Origin: Lyngbya aestuarii BL J
Lineage (GTDB): Bacteria; Cyanobacteriota; Cyanobacteriia; Cyanobacteriales; Microcoleaceae
NCBI RefSeq assembly: GCF_000478195.2
Contig: NZ_AUZM01000018.1
Coordinates: 1 to 64,000, forward strand
Direction: 5' to 3'
DNA length: 64,000 nt
A program made the position numbers and the translations under genes. Every line of letters begins with the position of its first letter. Position 1 is the stretch's first letter. The notes below the pieces were generated by a model, which worked only from the letters and a program-made list of their open reading frames with translations, was not told the DNA's origin and ran no database searches. Shown here piece by piece: positions 8,002 to 17,297 of this stretch.

Positions 8002-9234
8002 ATGGAACTAAACTCCTTAGTTGGCGTCGGCCTCGTAGAGCCGAACATTGTTGAAGTATCACCAGAACGTTTGAGATCACTTTTAGGTCAAATCGAGACT
8101 GAACTGCACCACAGTCAAGTCTACCAGATTGCCCTTGCTAATCTGCAAAAGGTTCTAGGAGATGCAGCCCCAAAGGGCGAGATCCTGATCAAGGCTGTCG
8201 GTCGGGAAGCGATTCAACTGGCTCTTAAGCAAATATTAATTCACCAGTCTCAAACTATAGTACAAACTGTTCCAAAAGACAACTCTAGTTCCAATGGTTC
8301 TAGTTCCAATGGTTCTAGTTCCAATGGTTCTAGTTCCAATGGTTCTAGTTCCAATGGTTCTCATGAAGTCAATTCTTCCTCGGACACTGAGGAACAAGCC
8401 TCCTCAATGCTAGAAGTTGCGACTGTCTCTCCGGGCGAAGCGGTTAATGATGCGGCTTCTCCAGAAGTACAATTATTGTCTGTAACTACTCAATTGGATG
8501 AAACTTCATCTGAGGCGCAAACCTTTGACTCAGACTCAGTAGAGGATTCATCAACTCAGAAGCCGAAAAAACGCAAAAAAAGACTCACAAAAGCAGAGTT
8601 AGTCGCCCAATCCATCCAAAAACGGGAAGCCAGTCTGCGTCAGGTGGGTCAAGAGTTGCGACAAGCCCGTGAAGCTCTTTCGGTGTCTTTAACTCAGCTT
8701 CACCGTCAAACCCTGGTTCCTCTGTCTCATCTGCGGGCGTTGGAAACGGGTGAAATTGACCAACTCCCAGAAGATGTTTACCTGCGGGGATTTATTTGTC
8801 GTTTAGGGAATGCTCTGGGACTCAATGGAACGGCAATGGCAGCCTCAATTCCTACCCCTGATCCCTTACAACATCTGGTTCCTACTTGGTCAAAGGCTGA
8901 ACTTGATTCTAATTTTTATCTCAATTCGGTTCATCTTTATCTGGGTTATGCCGCAATTTTAGCGGGGTCATTGGGAGGAATTGCTTGGCTGTCTCAACAG
9001 TCTGCACCGGAAACGAGTATTCCCCCAGAAATGCAAAAACTGCTGCAAGAAAATGGGCCTCAGTCTCGTCAACACCAGTCGGAAACTGATGCGGCATCGA
9101 CACCCGGTTTAGAGTCTAGTGAGATGGGTGTGGTTTTGGGAGCCGATATTGCACCTCCAGAAGCGATGGATACGGACTGGGTACCCCAGGAAATGACCAG
9201 TATAGGGTTTGGGAGTTATCAACCTGAAGGATAA
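8002..9234 (+). CDS. RodZ-like helix-turn-helix membrane protein
   Basis: 410 residues. An N-terminal region (about 1-90) of unknown fold is followed by five SSSNG repeats (about 95-119), an acidic linker, a basic patch (KPKKRKKRLTK), then a Cro/RodZ-type helix-turn-helix (about 212-287; LRQAREALSVSLTQLHRQT, LPEDVYLRGFICRLGNALGL). One transmembrane segment follows (about 312-331), then a short outer tail. RodZ proteins link MreB filaments to the membrane in cell-shape control. The long N-terminal extension makes it unlike enteric RodZ, so function by analogy only. A good terminator follows directly. Confidence 0.75.
   Translation: MELNSLVGVGLVEPNIVEVSPERLRSLLGQIETELHHSQVYQIALANLQKVLGDAAPKGEILIKAVGREAIQLALKQILIHQSQTIVQTVPKDNSSSNGSSSNGSSSNGSSSNGSSSNGSHEVNSSSDTEEQASSMLEVATVSPGEAVNDAASPEVQLLSVTTQLDETSSEAQTFDSDSVEDSSTQKPKKRKKRLTKAELVAQSIQKREASLRQVGQELRQAREALSVSLTQLHRQTLVPLSHLRALETGEIDQLPEDVYLRGFICRLGNALGLNGTAMAASIPTPDPLQHLVPTWSKAELDSNFYLNSVHLYLGYAAILAGSLGGIAWLSQQSAPETSIPPEMQKLLQENGPQSRQHQSETDAASTPGLESSEMGVVLGADIAPPEAMDTDWVPQEMTSIGFGSYQPEG
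8285..8360 (+). repeat. 15-bp perfect tandem repeats encoding SSSNG
   Basis: Five nearly exact 15-base copies (TCTAGTTCCAATGGT) lie in frame within the RodZ-like gene. Length variation by slippage would keep the reading frame. Confidence 0.9.
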
Positions 9235-9272
9235 GGGGGAGTATGGGGAAGTTTCTTCTCCCCCTATTTTTT
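9235..9272 (+). terminator. Rho-independent terminator of the RodZ-like gene
   Basis: GGGGGAG (9235-9241) pairs with CTCCCCC (9258-9264), followed by TATTTTTTG. It starts directly after the stop codon. Confidence 0.8.
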
Positions 9273-9439
9273 GAGACTATTTAAGCAATTAATTCAAGTG
9301 TTATATTCTCAAAACTAAAACGATAAATTATTGTCATTAACCAGAACGTAGAGTTTATAAACTAAACCGTTTTTGAGCGGTTTTATCGGATTCAACTTAA
9401 CTGAATTTATTCGAGTGCAAATAACCAATTACAAAAAGG

Positions 9440-9520
9440 AGGGAGAGTCACAGATTACTCCGCCCTCCGGGTATCTCCTGCGGAGACGCTTCGCGAAAGT
9501 CACGTGACTGCTGTGACCGT
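9440..9520. repeat. Cluster of small palindromes (dispersed-repeat type)
   Basis: This part of the gap 9273-9616 contains TCTCC-TGC-GGAGA, CGCTTCGCG, GTCACGTGAC and a GTCACAG/CTGTGAC pair in close succession. TCTCCTGCGGAGACGCTTCG is a sequence widely repeated in cyanobacterial genomes. No gene is seen in the gap. Confidence 0.6.
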
Positions 9521-9616
9521 TGGTCAATACCTAAATAGATAAAAACTGTAGGAGAAAGTTCTCCCACAGAAGTCTAATCTAATATTCAGTTCAACACCGA
9601 GTGAAATTGTGAAAGA

Positions 9617-11278
9617 CTATTTTTTGCTAAAATGCAAAATTCCCCAACTGAGATAGCCTTTCTTTCCAGATTCAATCCAATGATTCAAACCCAGTTTCAT
9701 ACGTTCAATATAATCTTCACCACAGCTTTCTAAGGCTTCTTGATAATTTTCATCAACCGCTTTGAGAACTCGACTGTAATGATTGACTAATTGTTCAGAA
9801 AGATCGATCACTTCGATTTCCTCAAGCCCTGTGGATTTTGCGACTTGCCGATAGAATTCAATTGAACCCAAAGAATCTAAATGAATCCGATCATAAACCG
9901 GTTGCAGTACACCTTCAGGACAGTCATCACTTTGCATCGGATCAGTGAAAATAAACTCTCCACCGGATTTGAGAACTCGATAAACTTCTTTAAAAACTAA
10001 AGACCGATTTCCACTGTGTAGAATGGCATCTTGTGACCAGACAACATCAAAGCTAATATCATCTAAGGGAAGATCTTCAAAACTCGCATCAACAACATCA
10101 ATTTTTGAACTCACATTCTGTTCCTGGTTTAACAGACGATTGCGTTCGTTTTGAACTTCACTTAGATTCACACAAGTCACATGACAGCCAAACTTTTCGA
10201 CGAGATAACGAGCGGCACCGCCATAACCTGCGCCAATATCTAAAACTCGGCTATTTTCATTAAGTTTGAGATGAGAAGCAATCTCTTCTACCGTGCGGCG
10301 ACTGGCATCAAAGACAGGTTCATCTTCGCTTTTGTAAATCCCAACATGGATATCTTCTCCCCCCCAAATGCTGGCATAAAAAGCATCTGCACTGTCACTG
10401 TTGTAGTAGTTGCGAGCCGTGTCAACTGTGTTTGAATAGGTTGTTTTTCGGGTTCCTTGTTCTTCAGTTTCGTATTGCTTCTCAGCAACATGAATAAAGA
10501 AGTCTGGATCATCTTGGTGATGGGTTTCTTGGAAGTCACCATAGGTTTTGATGCGTTGAAAACCGACATCCTGCATCAGCTTACGGGTGTAATCTTTCCG
10601 CAAGGGATACATATTCAGGTGAAACACAGATTTGTCGGGAAACTCATAACGAAAACGAGCTAAACCGTCATCCATGTGTTCGGGTTCTGCTTTAACATTT
10701 TCTCCGCAGTAGTAATAAATATGCTTAGAAGAAAAGCCGCTATCGAGGATTCCATCATAGTTGCGTTGATCCAAAATCAGCAGACCATCATGGCGTAACG
10801 CCGCATAAAATTCTGCTAGGGCTTTACGGCGATCGCGTTCAGAAAACAGATGAGTAAAAGAGTTTCCTAAACAAATAACTGCATCAAATTTACCATGAAT
10901 ATCACGGTTGAGCCAACGCCAGTCCGCTTGAACGGTGCGTAAAATTAGTCCATGATCGCGACCATTTTCAAAAGCCCTTGACAGCATTTCAGGACTGCCA
11001 TCTGCGCTGACGACTTCAAAGCCAGCTTCCCGTAAACGAATGGAATGAAATCCGGTTCCGGTGGCGACATCTAGGATTTTACGAGCGCCATGTTCTTTGA
11101 GAATATCAATAAAGAAGTTTCCTTCACTTTTGGCTCGGGCTTCCCAACTGATTAGTTGATCCCATTTGCCAACAAAATCCTGAATATATTCACGCTGATA
11201 GTTAGCAGTGTCCCGAACCGCAATGGGGTCAGAACCGTAGTCTTGTTGTTGAGAAGGCGTTTTGTATTCAGTTTGCAT
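9617..11278 (-). CDS. Fused glycine/sarcosine and dimethylglycine N-methyltransferase (glycine betaine synthesis)
   Basis: 553 residues made of two SAM-dependent methyltransferases. The N-terminal half (about 1-265, SAM motif ILDVATGTG at 68-76) resembles glycine sarcosine methyltransferase. The C-terminal half (about 285-553, motif VLDIGAGYGG near 343) resembles sarcosine/dimethylglycine methyltransferase. Together they would methylate glycine three times to glycine betaine, a compatible solute of halophiles. In Aphanothece halophytica the two enzymes are separate genes; a fused form is known from Actinopolyspora halophila. Both SAM motifs look intact. The roughly 980-base upstream gap may hold osmotic control. 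Confidence 0.9.
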   Translation of the reverse strand: MQTEYKTPSQQQDYGSDPIAVRDTANYQREYIQDFVGKWDQLISWEARAKSEGNFFIDILKEHGARKILDVATGTGFHSIRLREAGFEVVSADGSPEMLSRAFENGRDHGLILRTVQADWRWLNRDIHGKFDAVICLGNSFTHLFSERDRRKALAEFYAALRHDGLLILDQRNYDGILDSGFSSKHIYYYCGENVKAEPEHMDDGLARFRYEFPDKSVFHLNMYPLRKDYTRKLMQDVGFQRIKTYGDFQETHHQDDPDFFIHVAEKQYETEEQGTRKTTYSNTVDTARNYYNSDSADAFYASIWGGEDIHVGIYKSEDEPVFDASRRTVEEIASHLKLNENSRVLDIGAGYGGAARYLVEKFGCHVTCVNLSEVQNERNRLLNQEQNVSSKIDVVDASFEDLPLDDISFDVVWSQDAILHSGNRSLVFKEVYRVLKSGGEFIFTDPMQSDDCPEGVLQPVYDRIHLDSLGSIEFYRQVAKSTGLEEIEVIDLSEQLVNHYSRVLKAVDENYQEALESCGEDYIERMKLGLNHWIESGKKGYLSWGILHFSKK

Positions 11279-12259
11279 TGCTATTTCTGTAATTATACTT
11301 TCTTTCTTTCACGGAAGAAGCCTCACTCGTCCAAATTCTTACTTAATGAAGAATATTTAAGGTTCTAGTTGTATGCTACTGCCATCTGGTTAATGGTGTT
11401 GGTCTGAGCTTGGCTTCACTCCAGGTTTTTAGAAGTGAGTTGACAGCAGCAAACCCGAAGACATCTTTCATTCAACCACAGAACTTGAAAACAATCAAAA
11501 TATACATTTTTGATCGCCTTGCTAATCTTAAACTGTTTGATGACCAATCTAACACTAGAACCAAAAAATGTTGAATCCCTCTCCCCATATAGGGTAAAGG
11601 TCTTTTCGGCTTTGCTGTTGATCTCAGAAAAGTTAGCGATTATTAACTTTGTACTATTTAAAATTTTAATAAAAAATTAAGATTTGCTGATCTAAACTTG
11701 AAATTCATATAAATAAACTATAATTTAATAAAAAATGTTTTAAATATTTAATCATTTAAGTGTGGATTTTGAGTTACAAAGGCTTGACAAATCAAGGCGA
11801 GTTCAGAAAATCAACCCTGAAAGATTAAGCCGAGTGATGTGAGTCTTAAAAAAAATTAATCTTTCTAGGCGACTGATATTGGTTATAATATAAGTTGTGG
11901 CTTAATTAAATATTTCGTTAAATCCAAAAATTATGCGACTCATCTTTAAACTCTAAATGGGTTAAGACTGATTAAAGATTAGATAAAAATCAAGTGTAAA
12001 ATGTCCCAAAAGTTACTTATTTTGAAGTGATAATTGTGGGACTAAGGCTGTAGGCTTTATTTTTTTTAAGAAGAATAAAAAACAATAATTAGCCCAGAAA
12101 ATTGAGGCATTGATCTCAACGCTCTTGAAATCCCCTACCGACAAAAAATCAAATTCTCTGATCGCTTGAGTAGATCTCGATTGAGAAAACGCCTCAAAAT
12201 TCCTAAAATTCCAGGTTGTTAACATTCTCGGACATCAATACAGAAGCTTAATTTTGCTT
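11279..12259. other. Long AT-rich intergenic region upstream of the betaine methyltransferase
   Basis: No supported gene in 981 bases. The only longer open frame (12013-12225, minus) has no ribosome site and a protein-unlike composition. An AT-rich core at 11640-11910 includes TATA-rich motifs on both strands (for example around 11884-11892). It is probably a promoter/leader region for the minus-strand methyltransferase gene. Confidence 0.5.
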
Positions 12260-12952
12260 CTAAATATACTTCGAGACATCTTCCTCGCAATCATCGGCCA
12301 AATAGGAAAGCGCCCGAAAACGCAAACCGACAAGCTGTTCATAGAGAGGGTTAACTTTGCACATGGGCGGAATATGAACAATCTTGCGACCAAACAAAGT
12401 CACATCCCGTTCAAAGGGACATTGAGGAGGAATCATCTTGCAGATAAAACGAGCCACCTTGGGATCGTGAACCTTCCAGTCATCCAACCAATGTTTAACC
12501 GGATGCAAAACATCAAGCTGATGTGCTTCTCCCCCTGGTTTGAGAGTTCCACCCTGAGCGCTTTGAGCTTGTTTAGCCTCAAGATCTTCTAAAGTATGCC
12601 GTAGAGACGTCAAAACCTGATCATCGAGATCTAGAGCCTGACAAAACTGGTGCATGAGGTCATCCTCACACACGGAATAAATCCCATCGGCTAAAGCAAC
12701 CATTACGGCAGTTCTTAGGAAGTTTTCTGCCATCTCAGTTCCTTTTCCTAAGTGAGTGGCTAACTCCTGGGGTGAAATGGGTTCGAGAGTAGATACATCT
12801 GTATCTGTCCCCAACTGTTCATGGGTGAGAGAAACAATCAGCTCTTGTTCTTCTGCATCAAATTGTCCATCTGCCAAAGCCAGAGTCAATAATCCACGTA
12901 ACCATGCAGTGGTTTGTTCGTTGGTGTAGGGTGATTGAGCTGTCCTAGTCAT
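12260..12952 (-). CDS. TerB-like / Mo-dependent nitrogenase C-terminal domain protein
   Basis: 230 residues in two parts. Residues about 1-125 look like a TerB-type helical domain (LLTLALADGQFDAEEQELI ... MVALADGIYSVCEDDLM, two acidic ADG repeats). Residues about 150-230 (VKHWLDDWKVHDPKVARFICK, IPPQCPFERDV, FGRKIVHIPPMCKVNPLYEQL) match the Mo-dependent nitrogenase C-terminal family of cyanobacteria. No nif genes are in the window, and that domain name comes from a fusion, not a proven role. Conserved cysteines in PPQCPF and PPMCKVN may bind metal (inference). The function is unknown. Confidence 0.75.
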   Translation of the reverse strand: MTRTAQSPYTNEQTTAWLRGLLTLALADGQFDAEEQELIVSLTHEQLGTDTDVSTLEPISPQELATHLGKGTEMAENFLRTAVMVALADGIYSVCEDDLMHQFCQALDLDDQVLTSLRHTLEDLEAKQAQSAQGGTLKPGGEAHQLDVLHPVKHWLDDWKVHDPKVARFICKMIPPQCPFERDVTLFGRKIVHIPPMCKVNPLYEQLVGLRFRALSYLADDCEEDVSKYI

Positions 12953-13094
12953 GAGTTGCGATCTCTTATCGGGAGATTAATTTAGGATCTGGAGAAAAAC
13001 TGTTCTCCAGTTTTTACAATAACTGGGCTACGATGTCTCGATCAACTTTAATTGTCTCGACAACGGGAGTCAATTTTGACTCCAATTTCTAAAA

Positions 13095-14393
13095 TTAGGC
13101 TGTGAGCGGTTTAAGATGGGTGACACCATAAGCTTTTGTTGATAGGTATTTTTGAGCAGCAGAGCGTAGATCTTCAGCATTGATCGCTTGAATACGAGCC
13201 GGATAGTTAAAGGCGACCGTCAAATCTCCGACTACAGATTGATAATAACCATATAATCCAGCGCGATCGCTAGGTGTCTCATTCCCAAAGATATAACGAT
13301 TTGCGACTTGAGTGCGAATGCGGGCAATTTCCGCCTCTGAGATTAACTCAGTTTGTACCCGTTCCATGTGTTGAACAATAGCAGCTTCTACCTCAGCTAA
13401 ATTTTCCACTGGAAGCCGAGCGGAAATATAAAAGACTCCCTGTAGGCGTTGAGTCATGTTACTGATGGAAATCGAGGAAACCAAACCTCGGTTTTCCCGC
13501 AAATCTTGAACTAAACGAGCAGTTCGTCCTTGACCTAAAATGGTGGCGAGGATATCCAGCGCATAGGTTTCATCGAGTTGATTCAATCCAGGAGTTCGCC
13601 AAATCATCACCAGCCTTGCTTGTTGTAAGCTTTCATCAACCATCTCCTGTCGGACAATGGTATCAAAACCGTCTTCTGGAGTTAAATTAGCGATCAAGGG
13701 TTCAACGGTTGTTTCCCCGGGTTGAGGATTGATGTCATTAATTGAATTTTCAACAATTTCAATCAACGTCTGGGCAGGTAAATTTCCCACAACGGCGACG
13801 GTTGTCGAACTCGGTTGGTAATGGGTGCGATGAAACTCTTGCATTTGTTGAGAAGTGACTTGTTCAATCACCTCAGATGGCCCTAATACGGGACGTCGGT
13901 AGGGAAGCCGTTCAAAAGCCATTTCCATCGAACGTCGAAAAGAACGACGACTGGGATTATCCTCAGAACGACGAATTTCTTCAAGTACGACAAACCGTTC
14001 TCGTTCAAAGGCATCATGGGGAATACTCGCATTAAATACAACATCGAGTTGTAGCGGGGCTAACTCGGCAAAGTCGTGAGGTGCGGTTGTGATGTAATAG
14101 TGAGTGTAATCTTGGCTGGTTGCTGCGTTGGTGACAGCCCCCCGTTGTTCGATCAGTCGCTCAAACTCTCCCATTTCGAGTTGGGGTGTGCCTTTAAACA
14201 CCATATGTTCGAGAAAGTGAGCCATTCCGTTAATATTATCCGGTTCATTCGCCGAACCAACATTCAACCACACATTTAGGTTCACCGCCTCCACTGGTAA
14301 CTGTTCTGCGACAATCGTGAGACCGTTGGGGAGCCGATGTACCGTTGGTGCATTGATCGGACGAGAAGAGGGTTTTATTAAAATTGAGGTCAT
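13095..14393 (-). CDS. M16 family zinc peptidase (processing peptidase-like)
   Basis: About 432 residues when started at the ATG at 14393; a GTG at 14408 would add five. The inverted zinc motif HFLEH is at residues 59-63, with the distal acidic VLEEIRRSEDNP region about 75 residues later. The C-terminal half has the second M16 fold, including the R-Y-type pair region near SDRAGLYGYY. It is of mitochondrial processing peptidase/PqqL type, normally soluble. In cyanobacteria such proteases often occur in pairs, one without the zinc motif; no partner is adjacent here. The substrate is unknown. Confidence 0.92.
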   Translation of the reverse strand: MTSILIKPSSRPINAPTVHRLPNGLTIVAEQLPVEAVNLNVWLNVGSANEPDNINGMAHFLEHMVFKGTPQLEMGEFERLIEQRGAVTNAATSQDYTHYYITTAPHDFAELAPLQLDVVFNASIPHDAFERERFVVLEEIRRSEDNPSRRSFRRSMEMAFERLPYRRPVLGPSEVIEQVTSQQMQEFHRTHYQPSSTTVAVVGNLPAQTLIEIVENSINDINPQPGETTVEPLIANLTPEDGFDTIVRQEMVDESLQQARLVMIWRTPGLNQLDETYALDILATILGQGRTARLVQDLRENRGLVSSISISNMTQRLQGVFYISARLPVENLAEVEAAIVQHMERVQTELISEAEIARIRTQVANRYIFGNETPSDRAGLYGYYQSVVGDLTVAFNYPARIQAINAEDLRSAAQKYLSTKAYGVTHLKPLTA

Positions 14394-14408
14394 TGGCTGC
14401 CATCCCAC

Positions 14409-14812
14409 GTTGTTTTGTCACTTTCCATCTTAAGATGCTTGCCTTTAATCTTCAGCACAGTTTGAGACATTATTCAAAATTAACCGCACAATCTGATCAA
14501 ATCATCTTTGTACTCTGCGATCGCGATTATCGCTTTCGACTAGATTCATTGATGCTTAGTGTAATGTTGTTGAATCCAGCGTTGTTAAATCAATTAGCTC
14601 ATATATTAGTATACTTTGTGGACGGTAAGATCGATCTTAATTTAATTTTTATTAAACTTTTTGGCTCTCAAACCGGTGGGAATGTTTATTCAGGAAACAA
14701 TGCTTATCAATATTTGCAGGAATTAACACCGTTTGATTTACAAAGCTGGCTTCAGGCTAGAAAAAGTCGTTTTTCCCTTGACTGAACCTGAAGTTATAGT
14801 CAAAAGGAATTA
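14409..14812. other. Intergenic gap with no convincing gene
   Basis: 404 bases between two minus-strand genes. A plus-strand frame (14384-14785) is open for 133 codons but overlaps the start of the M16 gene, has no ribosome site and no recognisable domain, so it is not called. Confidence 0.5.
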
Positions 14813-15538
14813 CTATAGACTCTCGGGGTCGATATTTAACTCCCGCAGTTTTGCGGCTAATTTTTCATTTTTTTGTCGTTCCATTTCCAATTGTTCTCGT
14901 TCCACTTCCAATTGTTCTTGATTGGATTTGGCGGTTTCTTCGGGAGTTAAAATCAATTCCCCTTCGGGCGTAAAAAACCTTAACTGTTCCTGATAAACTC
15001 CTAAACACAATTGCAGTTGCTGACTCCAAAGCAAACCTTTTTCATTCGGTTGCAACTCTTGATATTCTCCATCAACCAAATGAAACCCTCTAAACTCCAA
15101 CGTATGGGGATCAAACCAAAAATAGTCCGGTGTCCGAAAGGTATTTTGATAAATTAACTTTTTCTCCCCTCTATCTGTCTTGGCTGTTGAGTCGGAAAGT
15201 AATTCAATAATAATATTAGGATACTTCCCCTCTTCGTCCCAAACCACCCAACTTTTGCGGGGTTTACGTTCGGTTCCCAAGACTACAAAAAAATCAGGCC
15301 CTCTAAAATCTTGAGTTTTAATCTGACGGGGACTATAATAAATTGTTAGATTTCCGGCTGCAAAAAAATCATCTCTATCTCGCCAAAACCATTCCAAACC
15401 CGATAAGAGTAACAAAATTTGTTTGAGATGCAGATAACTTTCCAAGGGCGGTTCCTCACTGTACAAATCACTCGGAGGAACTTCAATTTCCTCAAAGTTT
15501 TGAGTTTGCCAAGCTTCTAAATCTTTCGCGACAGACAT
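14813..15538 (-). CDS. Uma2 family (DUF820) putative endonuclease
   Basis: 241 residues with the restriction-endonuclease-like DUF820 core: GPDFFVVLG, then PNIIIELLSDSTAKTDRGEKK (acidic residue, Glu and Lys of the PD-(D/E)XK site), then YFWFDP. A C-terminal coiled coil (about 205-235, QEQLEVEREQLEMERQKNEKL) is typical. This family is greatly expanded in cyanobacteria. The biological role is unknown; association with mobile elements or DNA repair is suggested for the family only. It is transcribed alone, divergent from crtD. Confidence 0.9.
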   Translation of the reverse strand: MSVAKDLEAWQTQNFEEIEVPPSDLYSEEPPLESYLHLKQILLLLSGLEWFWRDRDDFFAAGNLTIYYSPRQIKTQDFRGPDFFVVLGTERKPRKSWVVWDEEGKYPNIIIELLSDSTAKTDRGEKKLIYQNTFRTPDYFWFDPHTLEFRGFHLVDGEYQELQPNEKGLLWSQQLQLCLGVYQEQLRFFTPEGELILTPEETAKSNQEQLEVEREQLEMERQKNEKLAAKLRELNIDPESL

Positions 15539-15668
15539 AAAAAATAGGGGTTATAAAAACACCGAATAACGATTAGTTTAACACCTCATGCGCCGTCGGG
15601 TGGGGATGTCTGCGCGATCGCCAAAGATGAATTATGATAAAAGACGTTAAGAAATATTAAGCTAATCC

Positions 15669-17216
15669 ATGTCAACGCTTCACAAAAATTGCTCAAAACC
15701 GCGAGTTATCGTTGTTGGTGCGGGAATAGGGGGACTCACCGCAGGCGCGTTACTGGCCCATCGGGGGTATGATGTTCTCATCTTCGATCAGGCGATTGTC
15801 CCCGGAGGATGCGCCTCTACCTTCAAACGACGGGGGTTTACGTTTGATGTGGGGGCTACCCAGGTCGCCGGACTCGAACCTGGGGGAATTCATCATCGGA
15901 TTTTTTCTGAACTTAATATTGAACTTCCTTTATCGACGCCTTGTGATCCCGCTTGTGCGGTATTTCTCCCCAATGAAACCGAACCAATTAATATTTGGCG
16001 AGATCCACAAAAATGGCAAAATGAACGTCAAAAACAGTTTCCCGGTAGCGAACCTTTTTGGTTATTAATGAATCGATTATTTCAAGCCAGTTGGCGATTT
16101 CAAGGGCGCGATCCGGTGTTACCGCCTCGAAATCTTTGGGATATTTGGCAACTGATAAAAGCGCTTCGTCCTGATACGGCGATCACTTTTCCCTTTACTT
16201 TTATGACCGTAGCAGATGCGTTGCGTTTGTTCAAGTTGGATGACCATTTACGGTTAAAAACGTTTTTAGATTTACAGCTAAAACTCTATTCACAAGTAGA
16301 TACCGAAGAAACGGCGTTATTGTACGCAGCAACAGCTTTGGGGGTTTCAAACGCACCTCAAGGGTTGTATCATTTACAAGGCAGTATGCAGGTGTTGAGC
16401 GATCGCTTAGTTGCAGCTTTAGAACGAGATGGTGGTAAACTGTTTATGCGGCATACTGTCGAAGCGATAGAAACCGACAACGGAAAAGCAACCGCAGTCC
16501 GCGTAAAAAATCAAAAAACAGGCGAAGTTTGGCGAGAAACGGCTGATTTTGTCGTTGCAAATGTGACAACTCAGAATTTAGTTAAACTGACGGGAATGGG
16601 GAACAGTCAACCTCAAACGCCCTCTAGCTTTCTCCAACACGGTTATCAGCGCCGAGTCGATAAATTGCCTCCCGCTTCTGGCGCCTTCGTTGTCTATTTA
16701 GGTGTAGATCAATCTGCAATTCCGGCTGGATGTCCGCCTCATCTGCAATTTCTCTATGATTACGATCAGTTAATTGGTGAGAATAATTCTCTGTTTGTTT
16801 CGGTGAGTCATCCCGGTGATGGACGCGCCCCCGAGGGGAAAGCCACGATTACTGCTTCTAGTTTTACTGATACTCGTCAATGGTGGAATTGTCAAGACTA
16901 TCCAGCCTTAAAACAACAGTATACAGAAGATGCGATCGCTCGGTTGAGTTCCTATTTTCATCTCACTCCCGAAACTCTCATTTACCAAGAAGCGGCTACA
17001 CCTCGTACTTTCGCACATTTTACCGCTCGGGATCAAGGGGTAGTTGGGGGTGTGGGTCAACGAATTCCTACCTTTGGCCCGTTTGGGTTTGCGAACCGAA
17101 CCCCTTTTAAACAGTTGTGGTTAGTTGGAGACTGTACCCATCCAGGTGAAGGAACTGCGGGGGTGTCTTATTCGGCGTTAACGGTAGTACGACAAGTAGA
17201 AGCGAGTCGTCGGTAG
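15669..17216 (+). CDS. crtD: C-3',4' desaturase CrtD (myxol/carotenoid pathway)
   Basis: 515 residues. The FAD-binding GxGxxG motif is at the N-terminus (VIVVGAGIGGLTAGALLA), followed by PGGCASTF and FDVGATQVAGL. The C-terminal FAD contact is WLVGDCTHPGEGTAGV. The enzyme belongs to the CrtI-type desaturases; in Synechocystis CrtD desaturates the C-3',4' bond in synthesis of myxoxanthophyll. CrtH/CrtP/CrtQ-type relatives are the main alternatives; the PGGCAST and HPGEGTAGV signatures favour CrtD. A terminator-like hairpin follows at 17259. Confidence 0.85.
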   Translation: MSTLHKNCSKPRVIVVGAGIGGLTAGALLAHRGYDVLIFDQAIVPGGCASTFKRRGFTFDVGATQVAGLEPGGIHHRIFSELNIELPLSTPCDPACAVFLPNETEPINIWRDPQKWQNERQKQFPGSEPFWLLMNRLFQASWRFQGRDPVLPPRNLWDIWQLIKALRPDTAITFPFTFMTVADALRLFKLDDHLRLKTFLDLQLKLYSQVDTEETALLYAATALGVSNAPQGLYHLQGSMQVLSDRLVAALERDGGKLFMRHTVEAIETDNGKATAVRVKNQKTGEVWRETADFVVANVTTQNLVKLTGMGNSQPQTPSSFLQHGYQRRVDKLPPASGAFVVYLGVDQSAIPAGCPPHLQFLYDYDQLIGENNSLFVSVSHPGDGRAPEGKATITASSFTDTRQWWNCQDYPALKQQYTEDAIARLSSYFHLTPETLIYQEAATPRTFAHFTARDQGVVGGVGQRIPTFGPFGFANRTPFKQLWLVGDCTHPGEGTAGVSYSALTVVRQVEASRR

Positions 17217-17258
17217 AATTTTGTAGAGATTGTCAATCAAATAATCCTGACTATTTAG

Positions 17259-17297
17259 CCGTCATGGTTTGTATTGGAACCGTTGACGGTATATTTT
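17259..17297 (+). terminator. Terminator-like hairpin after crtD
   Basis: CCGTCA (17259-17264) and GGTT (17266-17269) pair with AACC (17278-17281) and TGACGG (17284-17289), followed by TATATTTTTGG. It begins 43 bases after the crtD stop. Confidence 0.65.

Noticed and set aside
12013-12225. Minus-strand open frame of 70 codons in the long AT-rich gap
   Set aside because: No ribosome site, Phe/Ser-rich composition and no known pattern. Probably chance in AT-rich DNA.
13095-14393. Link of the M16 peptidase to a peptide-cofactor (PqqF/RiPP) cluster
   Set aside because: No precursor peptide, radical SAM or transporter gene is next to it; the neighbours are unrelated.
14384-14785. Plus-strand open frame of 133 codons between the M16 and Uma2 genes
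   Set aside because: It overlaps the start of the M16 gene, has no ribosome site and no recognisable domain.
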